From assembly GCF_000208745.1 (NCBI RefSeq), contig NC_030859.1, positions 18,699,856-18,763,855 on the forward strand: DNA of 64,000 nt, written 5' to 3'. Origin of the DNA: Theobroma cacao (Eukaryota; Streptophyta; Magnoliopsida; Malvales; Malvaceae). Shown here piece after piece: positions 1 through 10,442 of this stretch (positions within the stretch are counted from its first letter, which is position 1; each line of letters begins with the position of its first letter). The notes beneath the pieces are model-generated. The model worked only from the letters and a program-made list of their open reading frames with translations, had not been told where the DNA came from and ran no database searches. The position numbers were made by a program, and so were the translations under genes.

Positions 1-1960
1 GAATTTTATAGATGACATGTTGATGATGGATTTTGTTGTATTTCATTTATTTAGCTCGTAATTGATGATTTATGGTATCGGATATCGAAAAAGGCTATTG
101 AAAAGTATAGTTCCTTTAGTAAACGACTTGAACAATGATGAGAAAATCATAGTAAATGGACTTGGATTTGATTCCTAATGATGTAGATGGATTTATTGGA
201 CTGTGTTAACACTGATTAAAAAATTAGTTCGGAATCAAAATGAATTTCGGTTACGATGAATTAAGTCATAATCAAGCTCATTGAGGTACTTTGGTGTATT
301 TGGAATATGAGAAGTGTAATGAATATATTTGAAGTTGAATATGATGTTTTGGTTAATTCAACAGTGTATAGTTCGAGTTAGGTCGAATACAAATTCAGTC
401 CGATCATAATTGAACCTACGTAGAACACCGTCTTTAAGTGATTATTCGAACAATTCTCATTCAATTTCATGCATTCATATAGAGCCTGAAATAGTTTTAT
501 AACAGTTAGGCACAAATATATGGCATTACGTGTCATGTATTATGTATAGATGGTGAGCCCTCTGATAAGGGTAAAGATATTGTACCCGAGGACCAAGAAT
601 AGGAGTACTTCAAACTCCCGCTATTGTGAGTAATCAAATGTTCACCTTAACTATCTAAAGTAGTTTATATTCGTTTTTATGATTTTAAATAATAATGAAC
701 TTAAACCGTAGATTTTTATGTTTTATAAGTTAAGTGTTGGCTAAATGAATGAGATTTATAAATTTTTTTACAATTAAATGATGATTTTGGAAATTGAGTA
801 AGTGGAGACTATATACTTGTATTATCTATATATATATGGTTTGAATTGATGGCTTATGACAATGTAATGGTATGAATGGCTGGATTTGTGGTTTGTGGAT
901 TATATGAACTGTTTTGTTTTATCTTGACGGGCTGGGTAATATCATATTAGCCATGTCATGCTATCAAAATTTTTATTAATTTGGTGGGTTATTTGATTAG
1001 CTTACTACAGAGGGTGGGTTTTCATGGTCTAGCCTATTAGAGGGGCACGGTAAACCCCGTTTTATTTTATCTTAGTATGAGAGGCGTGAAGGGTATCTCC
1101 TAAGGTAAATTTAGAGTTTATTTCACGCCGAACCACCACGTGAGGATGAAACTCAGCCAATGCCAAGGAATGGTTATGTTTTAAAAGTAAAAAAAAAAAA
1201 GCAAATTTTATGGGTATATGTCGTTTTAACATCCTTGACAGACTTGGTTGGATGCTCGGGCCAAGGTGTCACCGAGTACAAGTTTTGGCACAAGCTAAGG
1301 TTTTAAGAGAATCATAAGCCTTGTTATTTTTTTGATGAAATGAAATTATTTTATATGAATTGAAATGAGTTTTAAATGTTATGAATCATATTATGATGGG
1401 ATGATTTAACTGTCTCTATTTACTCGACTTTAGATGTTATAGATGAACTTTGCTTACTCACTGGGTTTATAAAACTCAGCCCTTCTTTTTACCCATTTCA
1501 GGCTCATGACAGTTTGTAGACAGTCGATTTTGTAGAGGGTTGCTTTTGGATTTGCATCCTTAGAAATCGAAGGTCTACAGTCTTGTATATTTTCGGTTAT
1601 ATTGGGGCTTATATGTCATTGTAGAATATTTTTGTATACCTGGTTTAGTGTCCTATTATATATATGAATTTATTTTGCTCTTACGCTACAAAAATTGTTT
1701 ATGCAGAATTCTATAAATATTGTTTTATAAGAAAATAAAATATTTTATTTAATATTTTTATTCAATTTGATTAGCCAAAATTTCATTTTAAATGGATGAT
1801 TTAGATTACTAAAATTATTTTTAGATAAAAAATGTATATTTTTCGATCGTACGCTGTATTTTCACCAAGTTTCAAAATTTTCGGATAAAAATGATCAAAA
1901 TACCCCTGTATGGTAGAAATTACTTTTGTTTGTTTTTTATTTAAAAATAGTTTATATTCC
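1..1960 (+). mobile_element. Partial LTR of a Ty3/gypsy-like retrotransposon (tentative)
   Basis: No open frame is present. The text resembles the long LTRs of plant chromoviruses: a stretch around 1450-1500 reads TTGCTTACTCACTGGGTTTA and continues into a run about 'aaactcagccc', and the stretch around 1840-1910 (cgatcgtacgctgtattttc and beyond) looks like the downstream part of such LTRs. The left end is outside the window. I could not place a primer-binding site or a clean 3' LTR border, so the end is approximate. It could also be a solo or degraded LTR. The family assignment rests on remembered motifs. Confidence 0.4.
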
Positions 1961-2036
1961 CTTAAAACATGATATTTAATAACTGTTGCTCACAGAGGAG
2001 GTGTAAAATTGATGCAAGAGCCTTGCGAGGTTTCGG

Positions 2037-2395
2037 TTGACATTTCGAGTAATGAATGTCAATCGAGACATCACGGCATTTATCACAAGCTCGAAGGGAG
2101 TATCAGGTCGTGACATTACTGACCTTAAGATCCTCTTTAGTGATGAAAACAAGTTGGTAATGGAACTTGTATTTCAAACTTCAGTGCCAAAGTTCCAACT
2201 CAACATCATGAGTTCGTCGAAATGTGCAACAGTTCAAGAACTCATTAGAGAACCGCCTAAGTTCCTTTATTCCCAATATGACTTAAGATATGTTGATCTT
2301 TCATATAACAAGTTCAGCCAAATGGTTCCATTTTGATTCTTAAGGAACAATACAAAATTAGAAACATTCTTCTTGATGGCCAATTCTTAAATTTA
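2037..2395 (+). pseudogene. Receptor-like-protein LRR fragment (RLP relic)
   Basis: An open stretch of about 99 codons contains PPKFLYSQYDLRYVDLSYN, the leucine-rich-repeat wording typical of plant receptor-like proteins such as the RLP9/RLP15 type, preceded by VPKFQLNIMSSSKC, also typical of that family. A TGA stops the frame at about 2334-2336, but the homology continues in the same frame with LRNNTKLETFFLMANS, so the stop is an in-frame lesion. No ATG, signal peptide or transmembrane segment remains. A complete RLP is about 900-1000 residues, so only about one tenth survives. Family call good; functionality excluded. Confidence 0.55.
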
Positions 2396-2599
2396 TTCCA
2401 GAAGTTACATAACTTCCATTCCATGAATAGTACCATTTGATTATAGATTATCCTATTGGAGCCTTGATCCTTAAATTTATTATGTTTCCTTAGTTATTAT
2501 CCATCTACTTTATCCTCTATTTTATTAAAACGTTTAGTTGACTTTATGGGTATGATGTGTACATGTTGCATTCATGAAATGCATGGTATAAAATTCAAA

Positions 2600-3660
2600 T
2601 ACTATCAGACGAAAAACCTTTTATTGAGGATATTTTTCGGATCTGTCCATCATACTGGTGGGATCAGAGGATATTCTATCACCTAGAGAATTATTTGGGA
2701 AACTTACCTTCGTAAATTTGACGAATAAATCCCATCCTCGGGGTTATTGCACGCGTTTTAGAAAGAATTATGTTTTCGTGAATGTAAGACTATTATGAGC
2801 AAAAGCCTTTTTATTAAAGATATTCTTCGAGCCCTCCTATCATACTGGTGAGACTTGGGGACGTCCTTTCACCTAGGAAACTTGCCAAAGGAAATTCGCC
2901 TTCGCAAGATCTTTCAGAAAATCCCATCATCGAGACTTATACTCACATACATAAGTATTTATATGTCATGACATTTACGATGCAATAATGATGTATGCTA
3001 TGCTTATGAAATTCATTATTTTGTATCCAAATCTTCCTATATTTTCTTTGTTTTTTCTTTGAGGTTTTCCTCTTTTATTGTTCTCTTTATAATATGTATA
3101 TTATGAATTATATATATTTCTATGTTATTTAAGTGTATACTTATTTTACTATATAAAAATTTTTATTCAAACTCTATGGTCCTTTAAACAAGATATTTCA
3201 TTTCATAATTGTATATGTTTTGATCCAATGCCTCCTCTTTTTATTATCTATCCTATTCCCTTTTTATAACACCTATAAATTTATTGTATATATTTTATAT
3301 AACCTAATATATTCATTATTATGAACTTCTCATCATTGAATATTTCACTTATTTATTTATTTTTTGTTATGAGTATTATTTTTACAATTTTATATTTATT
3401 TTTTAACAACTTAAACGAGTATATGTCATCTATTCTTTTATGTTTATTATATTTGTATTAATATTTTGACTAATTTATTATATGATAATTTTTGTTTATT
3501 TAAAATTAGAAACATCGGAATTTTAGAATTAAGACCTTCCCATCATACTGGTGGGGTCTTAATTTAATTTTAGAGCCTAGGAAAAATTCCTTCGGATTTG
3601 CTACTCCTCGCATTCTAAACAAACATCCCATCATTGGTATTGAATTAAATACTTATCTTA
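2600..3660. repeat. Three diverged copies of a CATACTGGTGGG repeat
   Basis: Three related blocks at about 2607-2745, 2797-2950 and 3512-3645 share the order: ATCATACTGGTGRG, 'cctaggaaa' or 'cctagagaa', 'ccttcg', then 'atcccatc'. The first two are adjacent; the third lies about 560 bp on, past AT-rich DNA. Each block is about 140 bp. They are most likely internal duplications of a degraded retrotransposon, possibly related to the LTR on the left. No coding potential was seen. Confidence 0.55.
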
Positions 3661-4440
3661 TTCATATAAATAATCCTTTATCTTACCCCCCCCCCCCAAT
3701 TTTCATTCTCTTTTCATTTGTATCTCTCTCTATTTTATATAAAACTATCTTTTTCAAATAATTTGATATCTCAATATTTTATTCTACTACATTCTTTATT
3801 ATTATTTTTTTAATTTTTCCTAATTCATTTCATTCATATTTTATCTATATAAATTCACATAATTAAGTATTCTATGATTATGTCTAACATTTCAACTCTT
3901 CCTACATTTTATATTTTCTCTTAACCATAGCCTAAATCTAACCGTATATTCCCTTTTCTAAGTATATATTATCAATCTAAGTAAACCTATTCCTATCACT
4001 AAATGCTTATTATTATTATTATTTTATTTTCTTATACTCAATATTCACCTAAATCTATTTATTATATTATTATTTCTAATTAAATGTTCATTTATTTCCT
4101 TATATATACTTTTTATCCTTGAGTCCATTTTCATAACTAAATAACTTTTTTCTATCTAACATTATTATTATTTCTATATAAAAGCATATATATACATATA
4201 TTTTCTATATTTTCCTATCTATTCTCATCCCTCTTTCATTTCTAAACACTTTTATTTTTTTATACTTATCTATTTCTATATTTTCTAATTCAATGATTTT
4301 CTTTCCTAATTTTTTTTGAAAATCATACCACAACATTAGTATACTTTATATCTATTATTTCACTATCATTGACATAAAGCTATATTAAGAAAATTTTCTA
4401 ACTTAAAACAATCAACACAAATACCCCAAAATAACCCAAT
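3661..4440. other. AT-rich intergenic DNA, no gene seen
   Basis: Very AT-rich, dominated by TTTATT and TATTAT runs, with a poly-C tract near 3686-3697. No frame, RNA or clear element border was found. Confidence 0.6.
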
Positions 4441-4998
4441 AAATTAAGGATTTAAGGCTTACCCAGAGTTCAGCCTCCCTCCTCCGAAACGGTGTCGTCC
4501 TGAGCTCTTCTCCAGCTCCCAATCCTTACCAGCAAAACGGCGCCGTTTTGCCCATTGACCTAGCTACATAAACTGGCTTTCTTTCTCTCTCTTCACTTCC
4601 CTCCACTATTTTCTCTCTCTAGCGGCAGATGCTTTGCCTTCTCTCTACCCGTTCCTTTCTTCTTCTTTCCCACTCTTCCCCTTTGTCGACCACTTCAAAA
4701 CTGGACCTCTCCTTCTCTTTTGCCGGCTACCCAAAAAAACCTGGGCTTTTCCTTCCTTTCGTCGACCACCCAAGAATCAAGCTCTTTCTCTCTCTCTTTG
4801 CCGGCTCCCAAAAATCAAGCTCTCTCTCTCTCTCCCTTTCGCCAGCTCCAAAAATTCAAGCTTTCTCTGTCCCTTTGCCGGCTACCCAAAAACTTTAATC
4901 TTTCCCCCCCTAAAAGACCCAAACCGAAAATCCTAAACTTAAAAAAAAAACTACCTTGAACTCTCTCATTTTTTTTTGGTTTTTTTGTATTTTTCTCT
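4441..4998. repeat. GC-richer island with an 18-bp palindrome and a minisatellite
   Basis: This tract stands out from the AT-rich surroundings. It holds a perfect palindrome CAAAACGGCGCCGTTTTG at 4533-4550, a related AAACGGTGTCGTCC upstream, and then about five degenerate units (4718-4900) built on 'gccggctacccaaaaa' and 'caagctctctctctct', about 40-50 bp each. Frames across it encode only low-complexity Ser/Leu/Pro text. The palindrome plus pyrimidine-rich leader resembles U3/R regions of plant LTRs, which is inference. Confidence 0.5.
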
Positions 4999-5086
4999 TT
5001 TTTTATATTGTGATTGTTTCAAAACGTCCTAAATATAAGAAAGAGTCATTACAAGACAAAATCTTAAGAGATAAAATAGTTATCAG

Positions 5087-5246
5087 ATTGTTGGGGCTGC
5101 TGTAACAAAAGTATGAGAGATTTGTGGAGAAATTAAATCTGTTGGCAAGGCAAAGAACGTTGGTCAAGTATTTGATCCTTCCACAATTTTCGAATTTGTT
5201 GTTGATAAGGTTTTATCTAATAGATATTCTTTAACATTAATGTCTA
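5087..5246 (+). pseudogene. Exon-like gene fragment in left arm of the inverted repeat
   Basis: After an acceptor-like 'tagttatcag', a frame reads as protein-like text for about 50 codons, including SVGKAKNVGQVFDPSTIF and EFVVDKVLSNRYSL. It carries a TGA after about nine codons and ends at a TAG. The same frame, with the same TGA, is on the minus strand of the right arm. I do not recognise the source protein. It looks like a captured or decayed exon; coding by chance is possible. Confidence 0.35.
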
Positions 5247-5619
5247 CGTAGATTTGAGGTGACAAATTACGTTAGAATTTTAATAGCCATAAATAGAATG
5301 AATGTATTTAGAATGTTTTTAAAAGATCTCAAATTCCAAAATTGAATTTTAGAAGTCGTGAATGAAAATGGAATATTTCACAAAGTTCATGAATGTGATA
5401 ACGTGGAATTTACTTTCACTAACTCACTAGTGATATTTTTATAGAGTGATAATCAAGTTCAAATTAACATTTTAACGAAATAAGTTTTTAATTAGCTGAG
5501 CAATGCTAATCAGTGTAAAATTGAGAGAGAGGAGGAGCATCGCCATTAATGACAAGAAGCATCTCATAGTGAGAAAAGGCTAGGGGTTTTGGCATGCGTG
5601 CAAGACAAAAGCACCTTAT

Positions 5620-6240
5620 AGTGCCGGACGAAGGCGAGCGAGAAACACGAGGAGGGTAAAGACTAAAAGAGAATTGATGGTTGTGGCAAGGATGTTTTGT
5701 TTTGTCTCTTCTTAATTAAGAGGTTGTTTGCACGTGTTATAGTAGCATGGGTCTTTTTCCCTTGGAACGCAGCCAAGATATTGTCACAACCATTGCCAAT
5801 TGGCAATGTCGTCACTTATACAAGGTTGTTTGGTATTGTAGGATTTTAATATTTTTGAATGATAAGAAAAACAAAATCTTATGGCCTTTATATTCCATGT
5901 TCAAGTTTGAACGCTAATTGTGAGACGCCAGGTGTAATAGTCACTGAAGAAGACGGTACCATTAGACACCATATGGGACGAGGGCAAGCGAGATACACGA
6001 GGAGGATAAAATCTAAAATAGAAAGTGATGATGGCTAGAGTTGTTGCTCTGTGTCTAAACATTCATCTCCACGTAATCTTTCCTATCCATCGGCTCTGCT
6101 TCTTCTCCACATATTTTCTTCCTAGATAATATTTTGTTTGCGGACAAAATTGTTTGCGAGTGTTTTACTACCATGGGAACGTGGATATAACGCACCAAGA
6201 TAATATGTCACAACCATTGGTGTTGTCCCTTGTCACAGCT
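5620..6240. repeat. Internal duplication within each arm of the inverted repeat
   Basis: Within the left arm, the block at about 5627-5810 ('gagaaacacgaggagggtaa' through 'gtcacaaccattg') recurs in diverged form at about 5977-6220 ('gagatacacgaggaggataa' through 'gtcacaaccattgg'). The right arm carries both as mirror copies, so the locus holds four related units. Confidence 0.6.
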
Positions 6241-7489
6241 TATTTACTGATATATACATATGTATACATATATACAAAAAGTTATTTTCTTCTTTAAAAT
6301 TGGGTCTGAATGGCAACAAAAAAACCATAATATGGACAACCCAGCACCAAGTAGAAAAGACACTGGGTTGTGGCAGTCCCAGACAATTTTGTTCCAGTGT
6401 CTTTTCTACTTGGTGCTGGGTTGTCCATATTATAGTTTTTTTGTTGCCATTCAGACCCAATTTTAAAGAAGAAAATAACTTTTTGTATATATGTATATAT
6501 CAGTAAATAAGCTGTGACAAGGGACAACACCAATGGTTGTGACATATTATCTTGGAGCGTTATATCCACGTTCCCATGGTAGTAAAACACTCGCAAACAA
6601 TTTTGTCCGCAAACAAAATATTATCTAGGAAGAAAATATGTGGAGAAGGAGCAGAGCCGATGGATAGGAAAGATTACGTGGAGATGAATGTTTAGACACA
6701 GAGCAACAACTCTAGCCATCATCACTTTCTATTTTAGATTTTATCCTCCTCGTGTATCTCGCTTGCCCTCGTCCCATATGGTGTCTAATGGTACCGTCTT
6801 CTTCAGTGACTATTACACCTGGCGTCTCACAATTAGCGTTCAAACTTGAACATGGAATATAAAGGCCATAAGATTTTGTTTTTCTTATCATTCAAAAATA
6901 TTAAAATCCTACAATACCAAACAACCTTGTATAAGTGACGACATTGCCAATTGGCAATGGTTGTGACAATATCTTGGCTGCGTTCTAAGGGAAAAAGACC
7001 CATGCTACTATAACACTTGCAAACAACCTCTTAATTAAGAAGAGACAAAACAAAACATCCTTGCCACAACCATCAATTCTCTTTTAGTCTTTACCCTCCT
7101 CGTGTTTCTCGCTCGCCTTCGTCCGGCACTATAAGGTGCTTTTGTCTTGCACGCATGCCAAAACCCCTAGCTTTCTCTCACTATGAGATGCTTCTTGTCA
7201 TTAATGGCAATGCTCCTCCTCTCCCTCAATTTTACACTGATTAGCATTGCTCAGCTAATTAAAAACTTATTTCGTTAAAATTTTAATTTGAACTTGATTA
7301 ACACTCTACAAAAATATCACTAGTGAGTTAGTGAAAGTAAATTGCACATTATCACATTCATGACCTTTGTGAAATATTCCATTTTCATTGACGACTTCTA
7401 AAATTCAATTTTGGAATTTGAGATCTTTTAAAAACATTCTAAATATATTCATTCTGTTTATGACTATTAAAATTCTAACGTAATTTGTC

Positions 7490-7663
7490 ACCTCAAATCT
7501 ATGTAGACATTAATGTTAGAGAATATCTATTAGATAAAACCTTATCAACAACAAATTCGAAAATTGTGGAAGGATCAAATACTTGGCCAACGTTTTTTGC
7601 GTTGCCAACAGATTTAATTTCTCCACAAATCTCTCACGCTTTTGTTACAGCAGCCTCAACAAC
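7490..7663 (-). pseudogene. Exon-like gene fragment in right arm of the inverted repeat
   Basis: This is the mirror copy of the fragment at 5087-5246. Reading on the minus strand from 7663 it gives VVEAAVTKA, a TGA, then text including SVGNAKNVGQVFDPSTIF. The two arms differ by a few substitutions (for example a Lys/Asn change), but share the premature TGA, so the lesion predates the duplication. Source protein not recognised. Confidence 0.35.
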
Positions 7664-7750
7664 CTGATAACTATTTTATCTCTAAGATTTTGTCTTGTAA
7701 TGACTCTTTCTTATATTTAGGACGTTTTGAAACAATCACAATATAAAAAA

Positions 7751-8125
7751 CTAGGAAGTTTTTTATTTTTTTGCTCTTGCTCTTGTTTCTGCTAAGTTTT
7801 TTTTCAGGAATTTTCTGCTCTGACATTGGAGCATTATATATCTGCCCTGGATGCTGGGGATGCAACCACATAGGCGCCCCCAGCATCAGAGGGCTACTGC
7901 CAGATGCAAAAATTTCACATCTAGCGAGGCAATTGCCTTGGCAGGGTGCGTTCGCACCGCGCTGATCTGTTGCCTCTCTCTCGTTTCCATTTTTCTTTTT
8001 TTATTTTTATTTTTATTTGTTGTTCTCCTGGTTTCCAGAATACTTTGGAGCTAATTTAGTGGAGCTAATTTAGTATTAATCCCTTATTAGCTTATGACAG
8101 TGTCTACAGTAGGGATACCATTGTC
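7751..8125. other. Structured intergenic tract with several stem-loops
   Basis: No gene was found. Close together are a GATGCTGGGG/CCCCAGCATC stem (about 7849-7886), a 12-bp palindrome AGGCAATTGCCT (about 7926-7937), and a GGTGCG-TT-CGCACC hairpin (about 7946-7959). A 14-bp direct repeat GGAGCTAATTTAGT occurs twice at about 8046-8074. Such features are common at transposon ends, but no element could be named. Confidence 0.45.
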
Positions 8126-8505
8126 ATGGTACCCTTTATGGACATAGAGACGGAGCGTAAATACAAGTGTTAAAGAAAATTAAAGCATTGATACAAATAG
8201 ATAAGCAATCCGGATAAAGCTTTTCCAATTGTAGAGAGATTTGTAGACTAAACATTTTTAGATTATTTGAGCGAGCAAATCCATTTTCTTTTCACGTAAA
8301 TTAGGTAAAGTAATTAATAAATCCATCCTTTACATCAAAATTTTTAAGAATTCATACACTTATAACTGTAAACGTTTATTAAAATTCATTAGAAAAGGGA
8401 AAATGATGTGGACAACTAGATGTCAATTGATGAATTAAGTAGTTGGCACATGTAGTTTCAGAGATGGATTTCTACAAAAATAACAAAAACTTTTGCACCT
8501 ACCGG

Positions 8506-9030
8506 TTTCTTGTCTAGCCTGGCTTTGATGTGAGCAATGCCAGCACGTTTAGACGTTTTGTCTAGCCTGGGTTCTTTTAATATTACTATCGTTTAGTTGT
8601 TAAAATTAAGAATGAAAGTGAAAATAGAAAAAATTAATAATGATATTTTCCAATATATTTAACCACATATTATATGTGTCCTTTTAGTATTACTATAGGT
8701 TATTTGTTGTGTAATTTTGTAAAGGGAACATATTATCTTATTCTATTCATTATAGTCAAAACATTTTTCAAGTTATTCTAATAAATGCAAATGGCCCTCT
8801 CATTAATTATAAATGGAAATGACAAAGAGACTAATCTGAATTTTGTACCAACCGGCTTCTTGTCTTTGTTATGGCCGGTGCACGCTGCAAACCAGTACAT
8901 CAAGTATGTGGGGGCCGTGTTCTACCCTCCGCCTATGTGACTGCAACATTTTGAGCAGCGTTAAATTCATAAATTCACACATGTTCTAAACGTGCTAGCA
9001 TTGCTCACATCAAAGCCAGGCTAGACAAGA
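8506..9030. repeat. Inverted repeat pair within the promoter array
   Basis: The sequence at 8506-8551 (CTTGTCTAGCCTGGCTTTGA and on) returns as its reverse complement at 8985-9030 (ending TCAAAGCCAGGCTAGACAAG), with about 435 bp between. The inverted piece sits exactly at the junction between promoter copies 1 and 2, so it may be a scar of the rearrangement that built the array. Confidence 0.75.
8896..8903 (+). promoter_or_regulatory. Decayed TATA region of promoter copy 1
   Basis: At the place where copies 2 and 3 have GTATATAA, copy 1 reads GTACATCAAG. The two changes remove the TATA consensus. Confidence 0.5.
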
Positions 9031-9495
9031 AGCTGGTGCCATAACCCAGCCATAACAAATGTTGTGGACAACTAGATGTCAGTTTATGAATTAAGTAGTT
9101 GGCACATGTAGTTTCAGAGATGGATTTCTACAAAAATAACAAAACCCTTTGCACCTACCGGTTTCTTGTCTAGCCTGGCTTTGATGTGAGCAATGCTAGC
9201 ACGTTTAGACGTTTTGTTTAGCCTGGGTTCTTTTGATATTACTATAGTTTAGTTGTTAAAATTAAGAATGAAAATGAAAATGAAAAAAATTAATAATGAT
9301 ATTTTCTAATATATTTAACCACATATTATATGTGTCCTTTTAGTATTACTATAGGTTATTTGTTGTGTAATTTTGTAAAGGGTACATATTATCTTATTCT
9401 ATTCATTATAGTCAAAACATTTTTCAAGTTATTCTAATAAATGCAAATGGCCCTCTCATTAATTATAAATGGAAATGAAAAAGAGACTAATCTGA

Positions 9496-9985
9496 GTGTT
9501 TGTTTAGCCTGACTTTTTTTTAGCTTATCTACCTTTTAAAAACAAAAGTCAGGCCAAATATAAATTTTGAAAAGCTCTTAAAAAAAAGTAACTTTTTTTT
9601 AAAGAATAAATTTTTTAAAAAAGAGCTTTAGGAAAAGCTCCTATGAAGAATTTTTTTTTCTCTTCTTTTAAAAATACAAGAAAATTTTTATTTTTATTTC
9701 AAAAATAACCTCATCTATTANAGTTTTTTCTTTTTTTTAAAAAAAAATACAAGAGAATTTTTATTTTTATTTCAAAAATAACCTCATCTATTAAAAATAA
9801 TTATAATATTATCCTCTAAAAAAAATACCTTTTATGATAATTTTAACAAAAAATTATAACTTATAAAAAAAAACTTATTAAAAAGAAATTTACCAAACAA
9901 CTTTAACTTAATTTTAAAAATTATTATTTTTCATAAGAGCTTCATAATAACTTTTAAATTAAAAAAAAAACTAGGCCAAACATGT
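9496..9985. mobile_element. 490-bp MITE, hAT-like, inside promoter copy 2
   Basis: Comparison with promoter copy 1 shows that the uninterrupted text CTAATCTGAATTTTG is split here by 490 bp. TCTGA is repeated at both borders (9491-9495 and 9986-9990); an 8-bp duplication with two mismatches is also possible. The ends are roughly inverted: GTGTTTGTTTAGCCTGACT against ACATGTTTGGCCTAGTT. The interior is AT-rich and has a tandem duplication of about 65 bp around the single N at 9721. No transposase. hAT assignment comes from the GTGTTTG-type terminus and is tentative. Confidence 0.75.
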
Positions 9986-10046
9986 TCTGAATTTTGTACC
10001 AACCAGCTTCTTGTCTTTGTTATGGCTGGTGCACGTTGCAAACCAG

Positions 10047-10053
10047 TATATAA
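10047..10053 (+). promoter_or_regulatory. TATA box of orphan promoter copy 2
   Basis: TATATAA is preserved in the same context as the functional copy (AAACCAGTATATAAAGTATG), but no coding region follows; about 950 bp further on is the promoter of the gene itself. Confidence 0.5.
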
Positions 10054-10436
10054 AGTATGTGGGGGCCGTGTTCTACCCTCCGCCTATGTGACTGCAACAT
10101 TTTGAGCAGCGTTAAATTCATATGTTCACACATGTAGTTTCACATCTCTACTATCTTTGCTTTCCCCATCATACATCTGAACACCTTAAGGACCATATTC
10201 AATAGAAAGGGAGAGAACGCCACCTTTGCCTCAATCCACTTTTTAATTAAAATGTTGGTTCTTTTAGCGTGTCAAAAAGTAGAAGCAAACAACGATCAAA
10301 ACAACAACATAACAGTGGACATGTGGCTTGTTTTGGGAGTTAAGGCACGAGTAGAGGTAGAAAATGGGAGTACGTAGGGGATGTGGATTCCAGACCTTTT
10401 AACTTATTTCTATCCTTTTTTTTGGCAAGTCATTGT

Positions 10437-10442
10437 CACGTG
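10437..10442 (+). promoter_or_regulatory. G-box CACGTG upstream of the jasmonate-induced-protein gene
   Basis: A perfect CACGTG lies about 560 bp upstream of the TATA box. G-boxes are bound by MYC2-type bHLH factors in jasmonate signalling and by bZIPs; relevance here is inference from the gene's family. Confidence 0.35.

Larger units (their letters stand above)
4999..7750. mobile_element. Giant inverted repeat (two ~1.36-kb arms, 27-bp spacer)
   Basis: The left arm 4999-6366 is the reverse complement of the right arm 6394-7750, with only scattered mismatches and small indels; the spacer is 6367-6393. Outer ends match as TTTTTTATATTGTG against CACAATATAAAAAA, and the innermost stem is CACTGG/CCAGTG. 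The structure could fold as a single hairpin if transcribed. No transposase frame is present. Nine-base flanks do not match, so I see no target duplication and cannot tell a Mutator-type element with long terminal repeats from a simple inverted duplication. Confidence 0.9.

Noticed and set aside
4629..4959. Three overlapping frames of 79-100 codons rich in Ser, Leu and Pro
   Set aside because: All three frames of a CT-rich minisatellite stay open. The composition, not selection, explains them.
6233..6596. Several frames of 68-100 codons on both strands near the centre of the big palindrome
   Set aside because: They are the same sequence read through the two arms in mirror image, low in complexity and without homology. 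They follow from the palindrome and are not genes.
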